The position numbers and the translations under genes are program-made. This document shows positions 1-14,934 of a stretch of DNA of 64,000 nt, in pieces (within the stretch, counting starts at the first letter, position 1; every line of letters starts with the position of its first letter). The stretch comes from Apium graveolens (Eukaryota; Streptophyta; Magnoliopsida; Apiales; Apiaceae): assembly GCF_009905375.1 (NCBI RefSeq), contig NW_027420018.1, positions 62,001-126,000 on the forward strand, in the 5' to 3' direction. The notes beneath the pieces are model-generated. The model made no database searches and was not told the origin of the DNA. It saw nothing but the letters and a program-made list of their open reading frames with translations.

Positions 1-551
1 ATATTTATATCATGTTATGATACTGAGATATAAAATAAAAATAAAAATATAAACACCTAAAAAGAGTATGACAAATTATAAGATTTTTTAATTAATTATA
101 TAAATATATAATAAATTGATGAATATTTAAATTAGTGAAAGAGAGAATTAGTGGATACTTTAAAAATGAGAAGGGAGACATGAGAAATGAGAAATGAGGA
201 AAAGAGATAATAAATGGAGGTTATAAATGAAAGATAGACATTCAAAATATAATTAATTAGGGAAAAATGTTAATGGAAGATGAGACACACGTAGGATTTG
301 ATGATTTCAGCTATTTAATGAGAATTTGACATATAAGCAACAATGACATCAGCTGTACTATCTTTTAGTATAATGTAGACTTGTATCATATCATGTGTTT
401 TGTTGAAATTTTTTTATTTAAAAATCCATTTTTCAAATTCATGAGATATAGGGTTTAGAAAGCCATCATATGAGCTATCAAACACTTGATATCATTTATG
501 ACAAGGGCTGAGACTCATTACACGTATTTTATTATATTTTTCATTTTTTTT
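1..551. other. AT-rich spacer, unit 1
   Basis: No open reading frame or RNA gene is recognisable. The region is AT-rich, with a purine-rich stretch at about 135-215 containing repeated GAGAAAT words. It ends where base composition changes abruptly at the organelle-like block. Confidence 0.7.
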
Positions 552-2515
<1,964 letters not shown>

Positions 2516-3194
2516 TTCTTTTTTTTTAGGTTAAATTTTGATATTGATGAATAAAAAATGTGAATGCATATTTTAGTTTCTTAGATCCTATGTTAAAATA
2601 TTTATAATCACATATTTTAATAAGAAAAATAAGCAAAAACACTAACTTTTTTTAAAAAAAATTGTGATTTTATTATCTTTTAAAACTTTTTGCAAAAATA
2701 GGGAATCAATTAAAATCAAGCAGACACACAATTAGTTGAATTGTGTTTTTTATATTGCATTTGAGATTACATGAGGTTGCATAAATTCGTCTAAAGTTGC
2801 ATCTAGTTGCATCAAGTTGCATAAAACCGTATATTCGCAAAAAAAATGGAAAATAGTATTTTTGCAAATAAAAAGGTAATTTTGCAAATTTTTGTAAAAA
2901 TATTTTTAGCCTAAGGTATTTTTCAAAAAAACTCTAGTAATATTTATGATTAAATTAAGTGATCGTGTATAATTTTAGTTTTTAATATTAAAATATTAAA
3001 TTAACAAAAATATAATAAAGTGTCTTTTGATTCTTGATTCCAAATAAGTTATCAACCAAACACCACTTAAGGGTATCATTCTCATCCTATTTTTGAACCA
3101 AACTGGTGATATCCGGTATCAAGATCCAAACTCATACCAGCTTATACCGATTTTTGATTCCAACCTGATACCACCTAGTTGGCCAAACGATCCC
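2516..3194. other. AT-rich DNA with MITE termini and GTTGCAT repeats, unit 1
   Basis: About 2755-2825 holds four spaced GTTGCAT words. From about 3020 to 3197 there are two sequences resembling right ends of PIF/Harbinger MITEs (ACCAAACACCACTTAA at about 3056-3071 and GCCAAACGATCCCTTA at about 3182-3197), with a shared subterminal motif close to TTGATTCCAA. The second abuts the complete MITE that follows. No gene is seen. Confidence 0.5.
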
Positions 3195-3197
3195 TTA

Positions 3198-3856
3198 GGG
3201 GTTGTTTGGTTCACAAGACAGTATGAATTTGGAATAAGAAATTGGGTTAAAATGGTATGTGGTTGAGCAATCATTCATGATATTATGATATTATGTGTTT
3301 GGTTCGGTGTTGGAATGAATCTGTTTAATTTAAATATTTTTAATTCATTGATTTAATCAAACTTTTATATATTACATATGTCGAATTTAAGTTAATATAC
3401 AACTTACAAACTAAAAAATTAAATAAATAAAAGTGATTAAAAATTTAAAATTTTCATTAATTTATAATTTTTAAAATAAGTAAAATATTACTAATTAGTA
3501 TTAAATAAAAATAAGCATTACTTATTTAAGATTAAACAACATGATATTTAAGATATGTGTTTTAAATTTGTATTTAACTTTATAAATAAAAATAAAATAA
3601 TAAAATTTAATTTCATACCTCGTACATCTCAAACTCACCTTGAGGTATCAAATCTGGATTCCAAATATGTTTAAGAAATTGATATCAAAATTTAAAAACA
3701 GTCAACCAAGCAACAAGTATGGGTTATCAAAACTGGATTCCAAATATGTTTAAGAAATTGATATCAAATTTTAAAAACAGTCAACCATGCAATAAATATG
3801 GGTTTGAAAGAACGAAACTCATACATAATACTAGAATGAGTTGAACCAAATGACCC
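3198..3856. mobile_element. PIF/Harbinger-type MITE, unit 1
   Basis: The left end reads GGGGTTGTTTGGTTCA. The reverse complement of the right end reads GGGTCATTTGGTTCA, giving imperfect terminal inverted repeats of about 15 bp. A TTA trinucleotide flanks both ends (3195-3197 and 3857-3859), matching the 3-bp target duplication of PIF/Harbinger (Tourist-like) elements. The inside is AT-rich and codes for no transposase, so the element is non-autonomous. It contains a 79-bp tandem duplication near its right end. Confidence 0.7.
3646..3802. repeat. 79-bp direct tandem duplication inside the MITE, unit 1
   Basis: Two adjacent copies start with TATCAAA, at 3646 and 3725, and end in ATATGGG or GTATGGG. 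They differ at a few positions. The duplication is present in every unit. Confidence 0.9.
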
Positions 3857-3859
3857 TTA

Positions 3860-4286
3860 AGATGTTACATTTCAAAAAGAAATCATTCAATAATTTTTTA
3901 AGTAAAAAGTTTGTACTTAAAATTTAAAGGTTCTCTATTAGATATGGAACGATATTCATGGTATGATTACATTAATAACTTCTTTTAAAGTCAAAGCTTT
4001 TTAGTAAATTTAAAGGTTATCTCTTATAGATAGTACAAGATATTCATTATGTTTAATTAATTAGGATCTTGTCTTTTAAAAAATTTATTAGGGTCGAAGA
4101 TGGTTAAATTTAAATCTCTCAACAAATAAATGTCTTGTACACTGCAGGACAAAAACATACAGTTCATCAGCGAGTAGCTCTCATTTTCTGGCCTTTGCAT
4201 TCGCCTGATCAACATAAATTTTCTAGATATCTCGACCAAATAAATCTCGTATACATAAAATTCCTGAATTCAGACAACGTGCAAGA
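3860..4286 (+). promoter_or_regulatory. Presumed promoter and 5' leader of the unit 1 gene
   Basis: This stretch lies between the MITE and the chosen ATG. It has no coding signal. The last ~150 bp are less AT-rich and well conserved between units. No convincing TATA box or cis element can be assigned by eye, and no homeodomain-coding exon is present here. Confidence 0.3.
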
Positions 4287-7200
4287 ATGGTGACACCGGC
4301 TAAACAATCCCTGGATGGAGAAGGAAGCAGCGCTCTTCGATTTTCGACTAATGTTCAGGTGAATTCTTCAATGTAACTACTATTTTTTTGTAAAAATAAG
4401 AAGTCACTAGAATGTAGAAATGTTTCTGTGATGTATACCAACAGTAAAATATTTTGAAATGATTTAAATAGCGCCTAAACTAAAGGAATGTTGTGGCACA
4501 GGAGGAACTGGGACAAAACAACTCAGGAGGAGGGCAAGATGACTGGGATCAAGGTGTTGTGTCAGCGGCGGCTGCAGAGAAAGCTCTGGGAAAGAGGAAG
4601 CTCGAAGACATTATCGACCAGCAGATAACTGATGAGCAGCAGCAAGCGTAAGCTTTTTGTTTGTTTCCACAACAAATTATTGTTTTTTTCTTTGTTTTTA
4701 ACTCAAATTACTTTGTTGGAGCGTACAGTGCACACATTGAGGCGAATCAAGGAGAGGAAATTGCAAGATCAGAGTTGCAGGATTCTCGTCAACAGGTAGC
4801 AAAACTAACCTCTTTTGTGTTCGTAATTTATTAATGTCTCTGTTAAGTAATCAATCGCTCTAAAACCTTAAGATTGTAGAGAAAAACCCGAATATGATCT
4901 TATACTCTTTAACACTCCAATTAATTATACGATACTTTTCGCTACGATCGATAATAACAAATAAAACCAATACCAATAACAAATATTTAAATAGAACAAA
5001 TGGGGTGAAAGGACTCGAACATAAGACCCTCCCTAGACCGCGCTCTTATACCATGTTAAGTAAACTAAACAGATTCACATAATTGACTAACCGAAACAAG
5101 ATTTAACTTGAGATCCTGTATATAATAAACATCAAAAAAAATACACCGTTGGAGTAACTACGGAACCAACACCTTGTAAGGCGTAGGAGTATCGTTGATT
5201 CCCTCTTAATTAGTTACATATTGTTTACATTCAATATGGTTCTTTTTCTTTGCTTGACTTTCTTCTTTTTGTTCGTGACATTTGTAATTTGAAAAAAAAA
5301 AAGAGCTGTATGCTACAGCCTGAAAAGCACGAGGCAAAGATTGATAAGGCTCCAACAAGTTACAATATGGTAAGTCCTCTCTGATCTGCTAATCTTGAAA
5401 ATGAAAGTACTAGTGGCACTAATTCAGGAGACAGTCATAACTTACTCAATGCAATGACGGCCAACAAATTTCAGGAAGCAATAGTTGAGCTTGTACGGTT
5501 GGCGACAGAAGAGCTGAGAGTGATGGCTGTGGTCACTGAACCGCTGTGGAGGCATTGCGGTGCTGATGATGGAAGCAGAATTCTTGATAAAGTGGCATAT
5601 AGTAGAATGTTTCCAAATCTGGTTGGCCCCAGACAAGTAGGCTTCACATCTGAAGTTTCTCGTGAAACTGCCAGGATTGAATTGAGTCCCAAGAACCTCG
5701 TCAGTTATTTTATGGACGTGGTCAGTATTATTTAAATTCTTTTGTATTTGTTTTGCATTGTCAATCTAGAACTGATGAATTTGCTTTCTAACTTGTCATC
5801 TTTTTTGTTAACTAGAGTAACTGGTATGTGATGTTTTATGAAATTGTCCCAAAGGCTAGGACAGTTGATGTCCTGATGAATCCAGAAGGAGCAACAGACT
5901 ATGATGGAACCCTACAAGTGGTAATTAGATTTTTTTATTTATAAATCTTCCCCTTAAGTCTAGTTAACAAAAACATTATATTCAGTACATGTTAATAGTT
6001 TTTGAAATATAATTAATCTATCATGTATGCTTGCATGCAAATCTAATTCAGATGGCTGCTACATATCAACTCTCTACACCACTTGTCCCAAACCGTGAGA
6101 CCTATTTTGCTAGATATTGTAAGCGATATTCTGAGAATGACTGGATAGTGGTTGACGTTTCATTAGACGGTGTACACCCAGTCCCAGTAACCGGGTGCAA
6201 GAAAAGGCCATCAGGTTGCCTTATTCATGAATTACCTGATGGATTCTCACAGGTGAACTAAATGCATACAATGTTGATCATATATATTATGTATTTCATT
6301 GTATGAGCTTGATTGATATTTCTTGGATTACCTAATTATGGTTTACTCATGTAATGTTTTTCAAGATTACATGGGTTGAGCATGTAGATGCGGACTGCAG
6401 GGCTATCAGAGCTATGTATCAACCTCTGCTAGATTCTAGTATAGGATTTGGAGCCAAACGATGGATCTCTACCCTAGAAAGAAGGTGTCGACAGATGGGA
6501 AATGACATCTCGCTAAAGGCCCCTCTTGGGGAATACAATCAGCTAGGTACGTAAATGAAACTTGCATTAGTGGAATTTCACTTAAAAATTCCTGCTGCTC
6601 CTTGATAAAATTGAATCTCCTATATGCATTTATGTTTTTCACACAGTGATGTCAAGTGATGAAAGAGCTCAGACAGTTCTATTGAAGCTTGCTGCAAAAA
6701 TGGTGTTAAACTTCAACTCAGGAATTAGTGGTTTAACCGGGAACTGGAAAGAACTATCGGGACATTCTACTGACGACAATATTAGGGTCATGACAAGAAT
6801 GAATATGAGAGATCATAGCCTACCTAGGGGTACTCTGATATCTGCTGCTTCATCAATTTGGCTTCCAGTGCCACCGAAGTCTGTGTTTGATTTTCTCCGC
6901 AATCACAACTCAGGAAGCGAGGTATCTTTACCTGAAATTAAATGCATTACCACTTTTAACTGCAATTAGAAAGAACTTTTCATTATTCGGTCTTCTTAAA
7001 TTATCATCTATAGGTAAATTATGTTATCTTCATTAGGTTCAAGGCATTATATCAGTGCACATATAGAGACTTCAGACGAATTTATGATTGTAACTAGACT
7101 TCATTATCTAAACTGTCTATATAAGTACAACAACTTTCCTTACATTGTTATGCCAAATTGACGCAAATTTACATGCATCTATATAGTTAGATTCCAAATT

Positions 7201-7864
7201 AGCTGTTATTCCATGTTGTACGCTGACAACTAATCATTAGACCTTAATATTCCACGTACAGCCGCTGATTCCATACCCCGGTAGGGAATGGGAGGTCCTC
7301 TCCGGTGAAACTGCTGTTGAACAAGTGTGTCACATTACCAAAGGCCATGAAGCTAGCTATTCTGTTTCAATACACAAGGTTCTGGTAAGTGCATATGTAG
7401 AAAGTTTTCATTTCATTATCAGTAGAAGTAAAAAGGAAATAATGATTTTCTTATTTATAACGATCACAAATTCGTTGTAGGCTGAGAACTCAAGCCAAGA
7501 GAACATACTATTACTGCAAGAGAGTTGCAGTGATCCAGTGGCTTCATACATTGTCTTTTCCCGCCTAAGAACTGAGGATATGCATCTGATACTGAATGGA
7601 ATAAGTTCCCAATATCGACCCCTTCTTCCATCGGGATTTGCAGTGCATCCTGATGGACCTGCTACTGGAACAGAAGGATCCGGAGGATCGTTATTGACCG
7701 TTTCGTTTCAGCTATTGGTCGATGATTCTCCGACATTCGTACCGCCCGCTGAAATGCATTCCCAAGCAGCAGACCTCATCAACCTCACGACGGAGAGGAT
7801 TAAAGTAGCAGTGGAGGAATTCTTATCTCAGGCAGCGCTGCTTGCTTCCATGAATGAGGCCTAA
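4287..7864 (+). CDS. START-domain protein derived from HD-ZIP class IV, homeodomain absent (unit 1, intact copy)
   Basis: My splice model has eleven exons: 4287-4358, 4502-4647, 4729-4795, 5319-5369, 5475-5720, 5816-5920, 6052-6252, 6366-6546, 6647-6921, 7262-7384 and 7481-7864. All introns are GT-AG and the 1851-nt CDS stays open, encoding 616 aa. Residues ~113-350 match the lipid-binding START domain of HD-ZIP IV transcription factors: EPLW, VSRETA, TPLVP, WIVVDVS, RPSGCLIHELPDG, TWVEHV and GFGAKRW are family signatures. Residues ~355-616 match the conserved C-terminal part (LISAASSIWLPVP, HNSGSE, PSGFAVHPDGP). Family members are usually 700-800 aa and begin with a homeodomain and zipper. 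Here residues 1-112 (exons 1-4) are charged and Gln-rich, with a basic GKRK, and show no homeodomain. About eight extra residues precede EPLW. Start and exons 1-4 are the least certain; expression is unknown. Confidence 0.75.
5006..5171 (-). mobile_element. Small retroelement remnant in intron 3 (TRIM- or SINE-like), unit 1
   Basis: On the minus strand, TGGTATAAGAGC (5042-5053) is one base from the initiator-Met primer-binding motif TGGTATCAGAGC and is preceded by AACA. A stretch from TGTTAAG at 5054 to CAACA at 5171 could be its LTR. Further along the same strand, GTTCGAGTCC resembles a tRNA B box, so a tRNA-derived SINE is an alternative reading. It has no coding capacity. Confidence 0.35.
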
Positions 7865-7926
7865 TAGAAATGAGGTTGCTATTTCATCATTTGTGTAATC
7901 ATTAAACATGACAAGTTATTGACAAA

Positions 7927-8640
7927 GTGCCTTGCTGGATCAAACTAGGTGAAGTGCCACCTTCCTACTGGTCTCGTGATGGTTTAACCATGATTTCTCA
8001 GCTCATTGGAAAGCCTATTAAGTTTGATGAAATTACTGCACATTTTGAATCTTTGAAATTTGCTCGAGTCCAATTTGAACTTGAATATTCTGCACCTAGA
8101 CCTTCATGTGTATGGGTACCTATTATTATCAAAAAAGGTGTAGAGGAGAGACTTTGAGTAAGTATTGAATATTCCCAGTTGTCGCATTCTTGTAGTATAT
8201 GCAAAGCTTTTGGCCACTCGTTGACAAGATGCAATGATAACCCTGACAGAGAAGTTCCGCAACCAAAAAGGCCAAGACACCAACTGCAAAATACAAATGA
8301 AAAGAAGGGTGATAAGGGAGACAAGGAGAGAGGTACTGATCAGGGAACAAGTCAAGAGACAGAAGCTATGGAGAAAGAGCAGTGTGAAAATTATCTTCTA
8401 AACAGAGAAATGATATCATTTGTGGTGGGTAAATTTATGGGTTGTGATGTCGTTATGGATGAGGATCAAATTGTTAAAGAGGCAACAAATGATGATCAAA
8501 AGGAAGATGCTGGTTTAGCAGACTCAAATATGGTTACTACTAATGTTTTGATGGGCTGTTTGACTCAGAAAATGATAGTAGAGAAAACATCTTTGGTGTA
8601 TACTAATGTGGAGATTTACCCACCTGATACAGCAAGATAA
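7927..8640 (+). pseudogene. LINE ORF1-like fragment (DUF4283 plus CCHC knuckle), unit 1
   Basis: Starting 62 bp after the stop of the START gene, one frame reads CWIKLGEVPPSYWSRDGL and continues to a zinc knuckle, CSICKAFGHSLTRC (C-x2-C-x4-H-x4-C). This is the arrangement of plant LINE-type retrotransposon ORF1 or DUF4283/zf-CCHC_4 proteins. A single TGA at 8155-8157 interrupts the frame. The part after the knuckle is charged and Lys/Asp/Glu-rich and ends at TAA 8638-8640. No endonuclease or reverse transcriptase follows. It is most likely a truncated LINE piece inserted next to the gene before amplification. It is almost unchanged in all five units. Confidence 0.65.
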
Positions 8641-9562
8641 CAAGGTAACCCAGTCAACTGCTTTGGTTGTGATTCATGAGCCACTTTGCACTGAAAATGT
8701 GTTTGAGACTCGAAGCAGTTTAGAAGATGGTGAATTTGTACTTATTTCCGGTGTTATCTAACTAAAAAAATTCAAAACAATACACAATATAACAAATATG
8801 AGTAATAAAAATATAGTGTATATATAAATATAAATATATACTCAATCAATATTTTTTGAAAAAAAATTATTATTTAGTTGATAAAAGATAATTAATATTA
8901 AAATAAGAATTTGATATTGCAAGGGGTTGCGAAATTATCAATTTAGATTAATTTATACATTGTAATATTGGATATTTATGTATTATGTCTCAGTTCATGT
9001 CTCTTTACTTTTCATCTTTTGGTTACTATTTGCTAGATGTTTAAGAAATTTTAAAACCCGATTCAATCCAAAAAAAAAATGAAAAGTCTGATTTAAACAT
9101 AGTCTCACTCGGTTTGATACGGACACGGGCCTTAAACGAGTCTCTTTTTTATTCTAAATTTGGATCAATCCAAAATTCAAAAAATTCAGATAAAATCCTA
9201 GACTTAAAAAGTCTAAATAAAAGTTCTATTCGATCCTTAGAAGCCCAGATTTTTTAAAACGACTGAAAAATATGATTTTCTTTCTATATAAATTCTAGAA
9301 ATGTACAAAAAATTTAATAAATTTTTAAAAAGCATATTAAATTATTCTATTAGAATCAAGACAAGTTATAATTCATTGGTTTTTGATTTAATACAATAAA
9401 TAACATTTATGAAAATTAATAACTGAGAAGTCTAAATGTAATATAAAGGAATATTATTTATTTCGGTATTCAAATTATTCTAATTCAAGATATTTGTTTC
9501 TTTTTGTAAACAAGCCACGGTTTAAAGCACGGACACGAACTAATATTGATATATAAATAAAT
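8641..9562. other. AT-rich spacer, unit 1
   Basis: The first ~120 bp continue the degraded LINE-like sequence. The rest is AT-rich, with no gene, clear inverted repeat or RNA recognised. Confidence 0.6.
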
Positions 9563-10047
9563 GGGTTAAACATCAACCGGATGACTAATTGCGTCCAAAT
9601 ATCTCATTCATTGCAAATTTGACTCAAACGGGTCATTAATTAACTTAATTTGAACATTTCAATACAGTCAAAAATTAAAATTATACAAAATTGAAAAATG
9701 GTAACATAGGATGGTAGAGCTCGTTTTGGAATTCAATACGATTACTAAAATTTTCTATTTGGCTCACAGAATAATGATGATATCTGACATTGATTGTCCG
9801 AACTTGTGTTATTTTCAAAACTTAGAAGATTAAAAACGAGATTTAATCATGATTTTGTGAGTCAAAAAACAAGTTTTAATAATTATATTGAAGTCCAGAA
9901 TGACCCCTACTATCATGCGTTAACATTTTTGGATTTTGACTAGTTTTAGTTTTCGACTTTAACGGAATGACCAAATTAAGTTAATTGATGATCATTTTGA
10001 GTCAAAATTGCAATGAGTAACTTACTTGAATTTTTTGGACGCATTAG
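9563..10047. mobile_element. Long-inverted-repeat (foldback-type) element, right end deleted, unit 1
   Basis: The left arm (GACTAATTGCGTCC ... ATTAACTTAATTTG) is repeated in inverted form on the right (CAAATTAAGTTAATTG ... GGACGCATTAGT). In the other four units the inversion extends further out, to GGGTTAAACATCA against the reverse complement of TGATATTTAACCC. Here about 46 bp at the right terminus are missing, including the distal copy of the flanking ATAAATAAAT repeat. The inside has no coding capacity. Confidence 0.7.
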
Positions 10048-10223
10048 TTTGATTAAAAGTATGGTTGAGCCCGATACAGTCTGGCCGGCTGGCATACAAA
10101 CCTAAAATGGGCCTCTTATTCTGAAGGAAACTTGACCCGATTTTTTAAAAAAAATCGACTTTATCTGTTTTATAAACTATGAATTTTTTAAAGAACGAAT
10201 TAAACCCAATTTACTAAATCTTT

Positions 10224-10389
10224 GGAAAATATTATTTTCAGAGCAAAATTTTTATATTCAGAGCAAAAAAAGACTGAAATGACAAAATTGCCCCTCCTGC
10301 ATTCACAATAAAAGCCCTGAAAAATATGAATATAAGGATAATTTGGTCTTTTTGCACATAAAAAAGGAGGTCTGAAAATAACATTTTCC
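10224..10389. mobile_element. Mutator-type MITE with 9-bp target duplication, unit 1
   Basis: The 166-bp element has inverted ends: GGAAAATATTATTTTCAG on the left, and on the right the reverse complement GGAAAATGTTATTTTCAG. The perfect 9-bp direct repeat TAAATCTTT flanks it (10215-10223 and 10390-10398). A 9-bp duplication is typical of Mutator-like elements. The small minus-strand open frame across it is a by-product and not a gene. Confidence 0.8.
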
Positions 10390-10398
10390 TAAATCTTT

Positions 10399-11626
10399 TT
10401 TGCATGTTTGCTTGTCCATGCCGCATAACTAAATACTGGTCAATATCAAATACAATTAAATAATTGATCTTAGATGGGGAATGAAACTATTTTATCTCAA
10501 ATAATGTGTTTTATAGGTCGGGGTTAAAATATGATTAAAGATTAAAAAACCGTTAGTTGGTAAAATGACCATAACAAACTAAAATTAAATTAATAGATTA
10601 ATTAAGTGTAGTGAACTATTTTTGCAAATTAGTTATATGCTGTTATTTTTGAACGAAAATTGGAGAGTAAAAATGTAATTACCTCTTAAAATATATTTAA
10701 CAAAAAAGCAAATCTATTATTAAAAAATATTAAAATTAAACAATCCATATTTTTAATTTTGAAAAAGAATGTTAATTAATATTAGTATCAATCATTCCGT
10801 AAGTCTTAGATTAATTCAAGACATTTTTTAGTAATTCTTTTTTGAAAAAATATATACTTTTCTTTAACTAAATTAATATTAAAAATTTAAACAACTCTAA
10901 AAGATAATGCATAATATGTTTTAGAAACCACTTAAGCTATGTTTGGTTTAATAATATTGGGTATGAGATATGGGGTTGAAATAGATAAAAGTAGATTAAA
11001 TCACGGGGATATGCCCGGTTATATTTTAATTCTTCTATAAAAATATAATTTGAAATAGTTTAATTTCAATATGTGTTATATTTATATCATGTTATGATAC
11101 TGAGATATAAAATAAAAATAAAAATATAAACACCTAAAAAGAGTATGACAAATTATAAGATTTTTTAATTAATTATATAAGTATATAATAAATTGATGAA
11201 TATTTAAATTAGTGAAAGAGAGAATTAGTGGAGACTTTAAAAATGAGAAGGGAGAAATGAGAAATGAGAAATGAGGAAAAGAGAGAATAAATGGAGGTTA
11301 TAAATGAAAGATAGACATTCAAAATATAATTAATTAGGGAAAAATGTTAATGGAAGATGAGACACACGTAGGATTTGATGATTTCAGCTATTTAATGAGA
11401 ATTTGACATATAAGCAACGATGACATCAGCTGTACTATCTTTTAGTATAATGTAGACTCGTATCATATCATGTGTTTTGTTGAAATTTTTTTATTTAAAA
11501 TCCATTTTTCAAATTCATGAGATATAGGGTTTAGAAAGCCATCATATGAGCTATCAAACCCTTGATATCATTTATCACAAGGGCTGAGACTCATTACACG
11601 TATTTTATTATATTTTTCATTTTTTT
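10399..11626. other. AT-rich spacer joining units 1 and 2
   Basis: No gene is recognised. It contains the unit 1/unit 2 border at 11077/11078, which shows no discontinuity, as expected for a tandem array. GCTATGTTTGGTTTAAT near 10936 resembles a PIF/Harbinger MITE end, but no partner end was found. Confidence 0.6.
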
Positions 11627-13590
<1,964 letters not shown>

Positions 13591-14271
13591 TTCTTTTTTT
13601 TCAGGTTAAATTTTGATATTGATGAATAAAAAATGTGAATGCATATTTTAGTTTCTTAGATCCTATGTTAAAATATTTATAATCACATATTTTAATAAGA
13701 AAAATAAGCAAAAACACTAACTTTTTTTAAAAAAAAATTGTGATTTTATTATCTTTTAAAACTTTTTGCAAAAATAGGGAATCAATTAAAATCAAGCAGA
13801 CACGCAATTAGTTGAATTGTGTTTTTTATATTGCATTTGAGATTACATGAGGTTGCATAAATTCGTCTAAAGTTGCATCTAGTTGCATCAAGTTGCATAA
13901 AACCGTATATTCGCAAAAAAAAATGGAAAATAGTATTTTTGCAAATAAAAAAGTAATTTTGCAAATTTTTGTAAAAATATTTTTAGCCTAAGGTATTTTT
14001 CAAAAAAACTCTAGTAATATTTATGATTAAATTAAGTGATCGTGTATAATTTTAGTTTTTAATATTAAAATAATTAATTAACAAAAATATAATAAAGTGT
14101 CTTTTGATTCTTGATTCCAAATAACTTATCAACCAAACACCACTTAAGGGTATCATTCTCATCCTATTTTTGAACCAAACTGGTGATATCCGGTATCAAG
14201 ATCCAAACTCATACCAGCTTATACCGATTTTTGATTCCAACCTGATACCACCTAGTTGGCCAAACGATCCC
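13591..14271. other. AT-rich DNA with MITE termini, unit 2
   Basis: Equivalent to the unit 1 stretch before the MITE. No gene is seen. Confidence 0.5.
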
Positions 14272-14274
14272 TTA

Positions 14275-14931
14275 GGGTTGTTTGGTTCACAAGACAGTAT
14301 GAATTTGGAATAAGAAATTGGGTTAAAATGGTATGTGGTTGAGCAATCATTCATGATATTATGATATTATGTGTTTGGTTCGGTGCTGGAATGAATCTGT
14401 TTAATTTAAATATTTTTAATTCATTGATTTAATCAAACTTTTATATATTACATATGTCGAATTTAAGTTAATATACAACTTACAAACTAAAAAATTAAAT
14501 AAATAAAAGTGATTAAAAATTTAAAATTTTCAGTAATTTATAATTTTTAAAACAAGTAAAATATTACTAATTAGTATTAAATAAAAATAAGCATTACTTA
14601 TTTAAGATTAAACAACATGATATTTAAGATATGTGTTTTAAATTTGCATTTAACTTTATAAATAAAAATAAAATAATGAAATTTAATTTCATACCTCGTA
14701 CATCTCAAACTCACCTTGAGGTATCAAATCTGGATTCCAAATATGTTTAAGAAATTGATATCAAAATTTAAAAACAGTCAACCAAGCAACAAGTATGGGT
14801 TATCAAATCTGGATTCCAAATATGTTTAAGAAATTGATATCAAATTTTAAAAACAGTCAACCAAGCAACAAGTATGGGTTTGAAAGAACAAACTCATACA
14901 TAATACTAGAATGAGTTGAACCAAATGACCC
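14275..14931. mobile_element. PIF/Harbinger-type MITE, unit 2
   Basis: Same element as in unit 1, with one G fewer at the left end. TTA flanks it at 14272-14274 and 14932-14934. Confidence 0.7.
14722..14878. repeat. 79-bp direct tandem duplication, unit 2
   Basis: The two copies are closer to each other here than in unit 1: both read TATCAAATCTGG and both end CAACAAGTATGGG. Confidence 0.9.
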
Positions 14932-14934
14932 TTA

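Noticed and set aside
2755..2825. CRISPR-like or regulatory array of GTTGCAT words
   Set aside because: The words are seven bases with irregular spacing in eukaryotic AT-rich DNA; they are a simple degenerate repeat.
5006..5060. tRNA gene in intron 3
   Set aside because: A and B box-like words occur, but no cloverleaf with acceptor and anticodon stems can be drawn, and it reads better as a retroelement remnant.
8104..8355. Minus-strand frames of 73-108 codons opposite the LINE-like fragment
   Set aside because: They are antisense shadows of the plus-strand CCHC-containing frame and contain no known motif.
7865..8640. 3' coding extension of the START gene
   Set aside because: The START gene ends at TAA in the position usual for the family, there is another stop in frame, and the downstream protein belongs to a retroelement family.
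10238..10426. Minus-strand 62-codon frame
   Set aside because: It lies almost wholly within the 166-bp MITE and has no family match.
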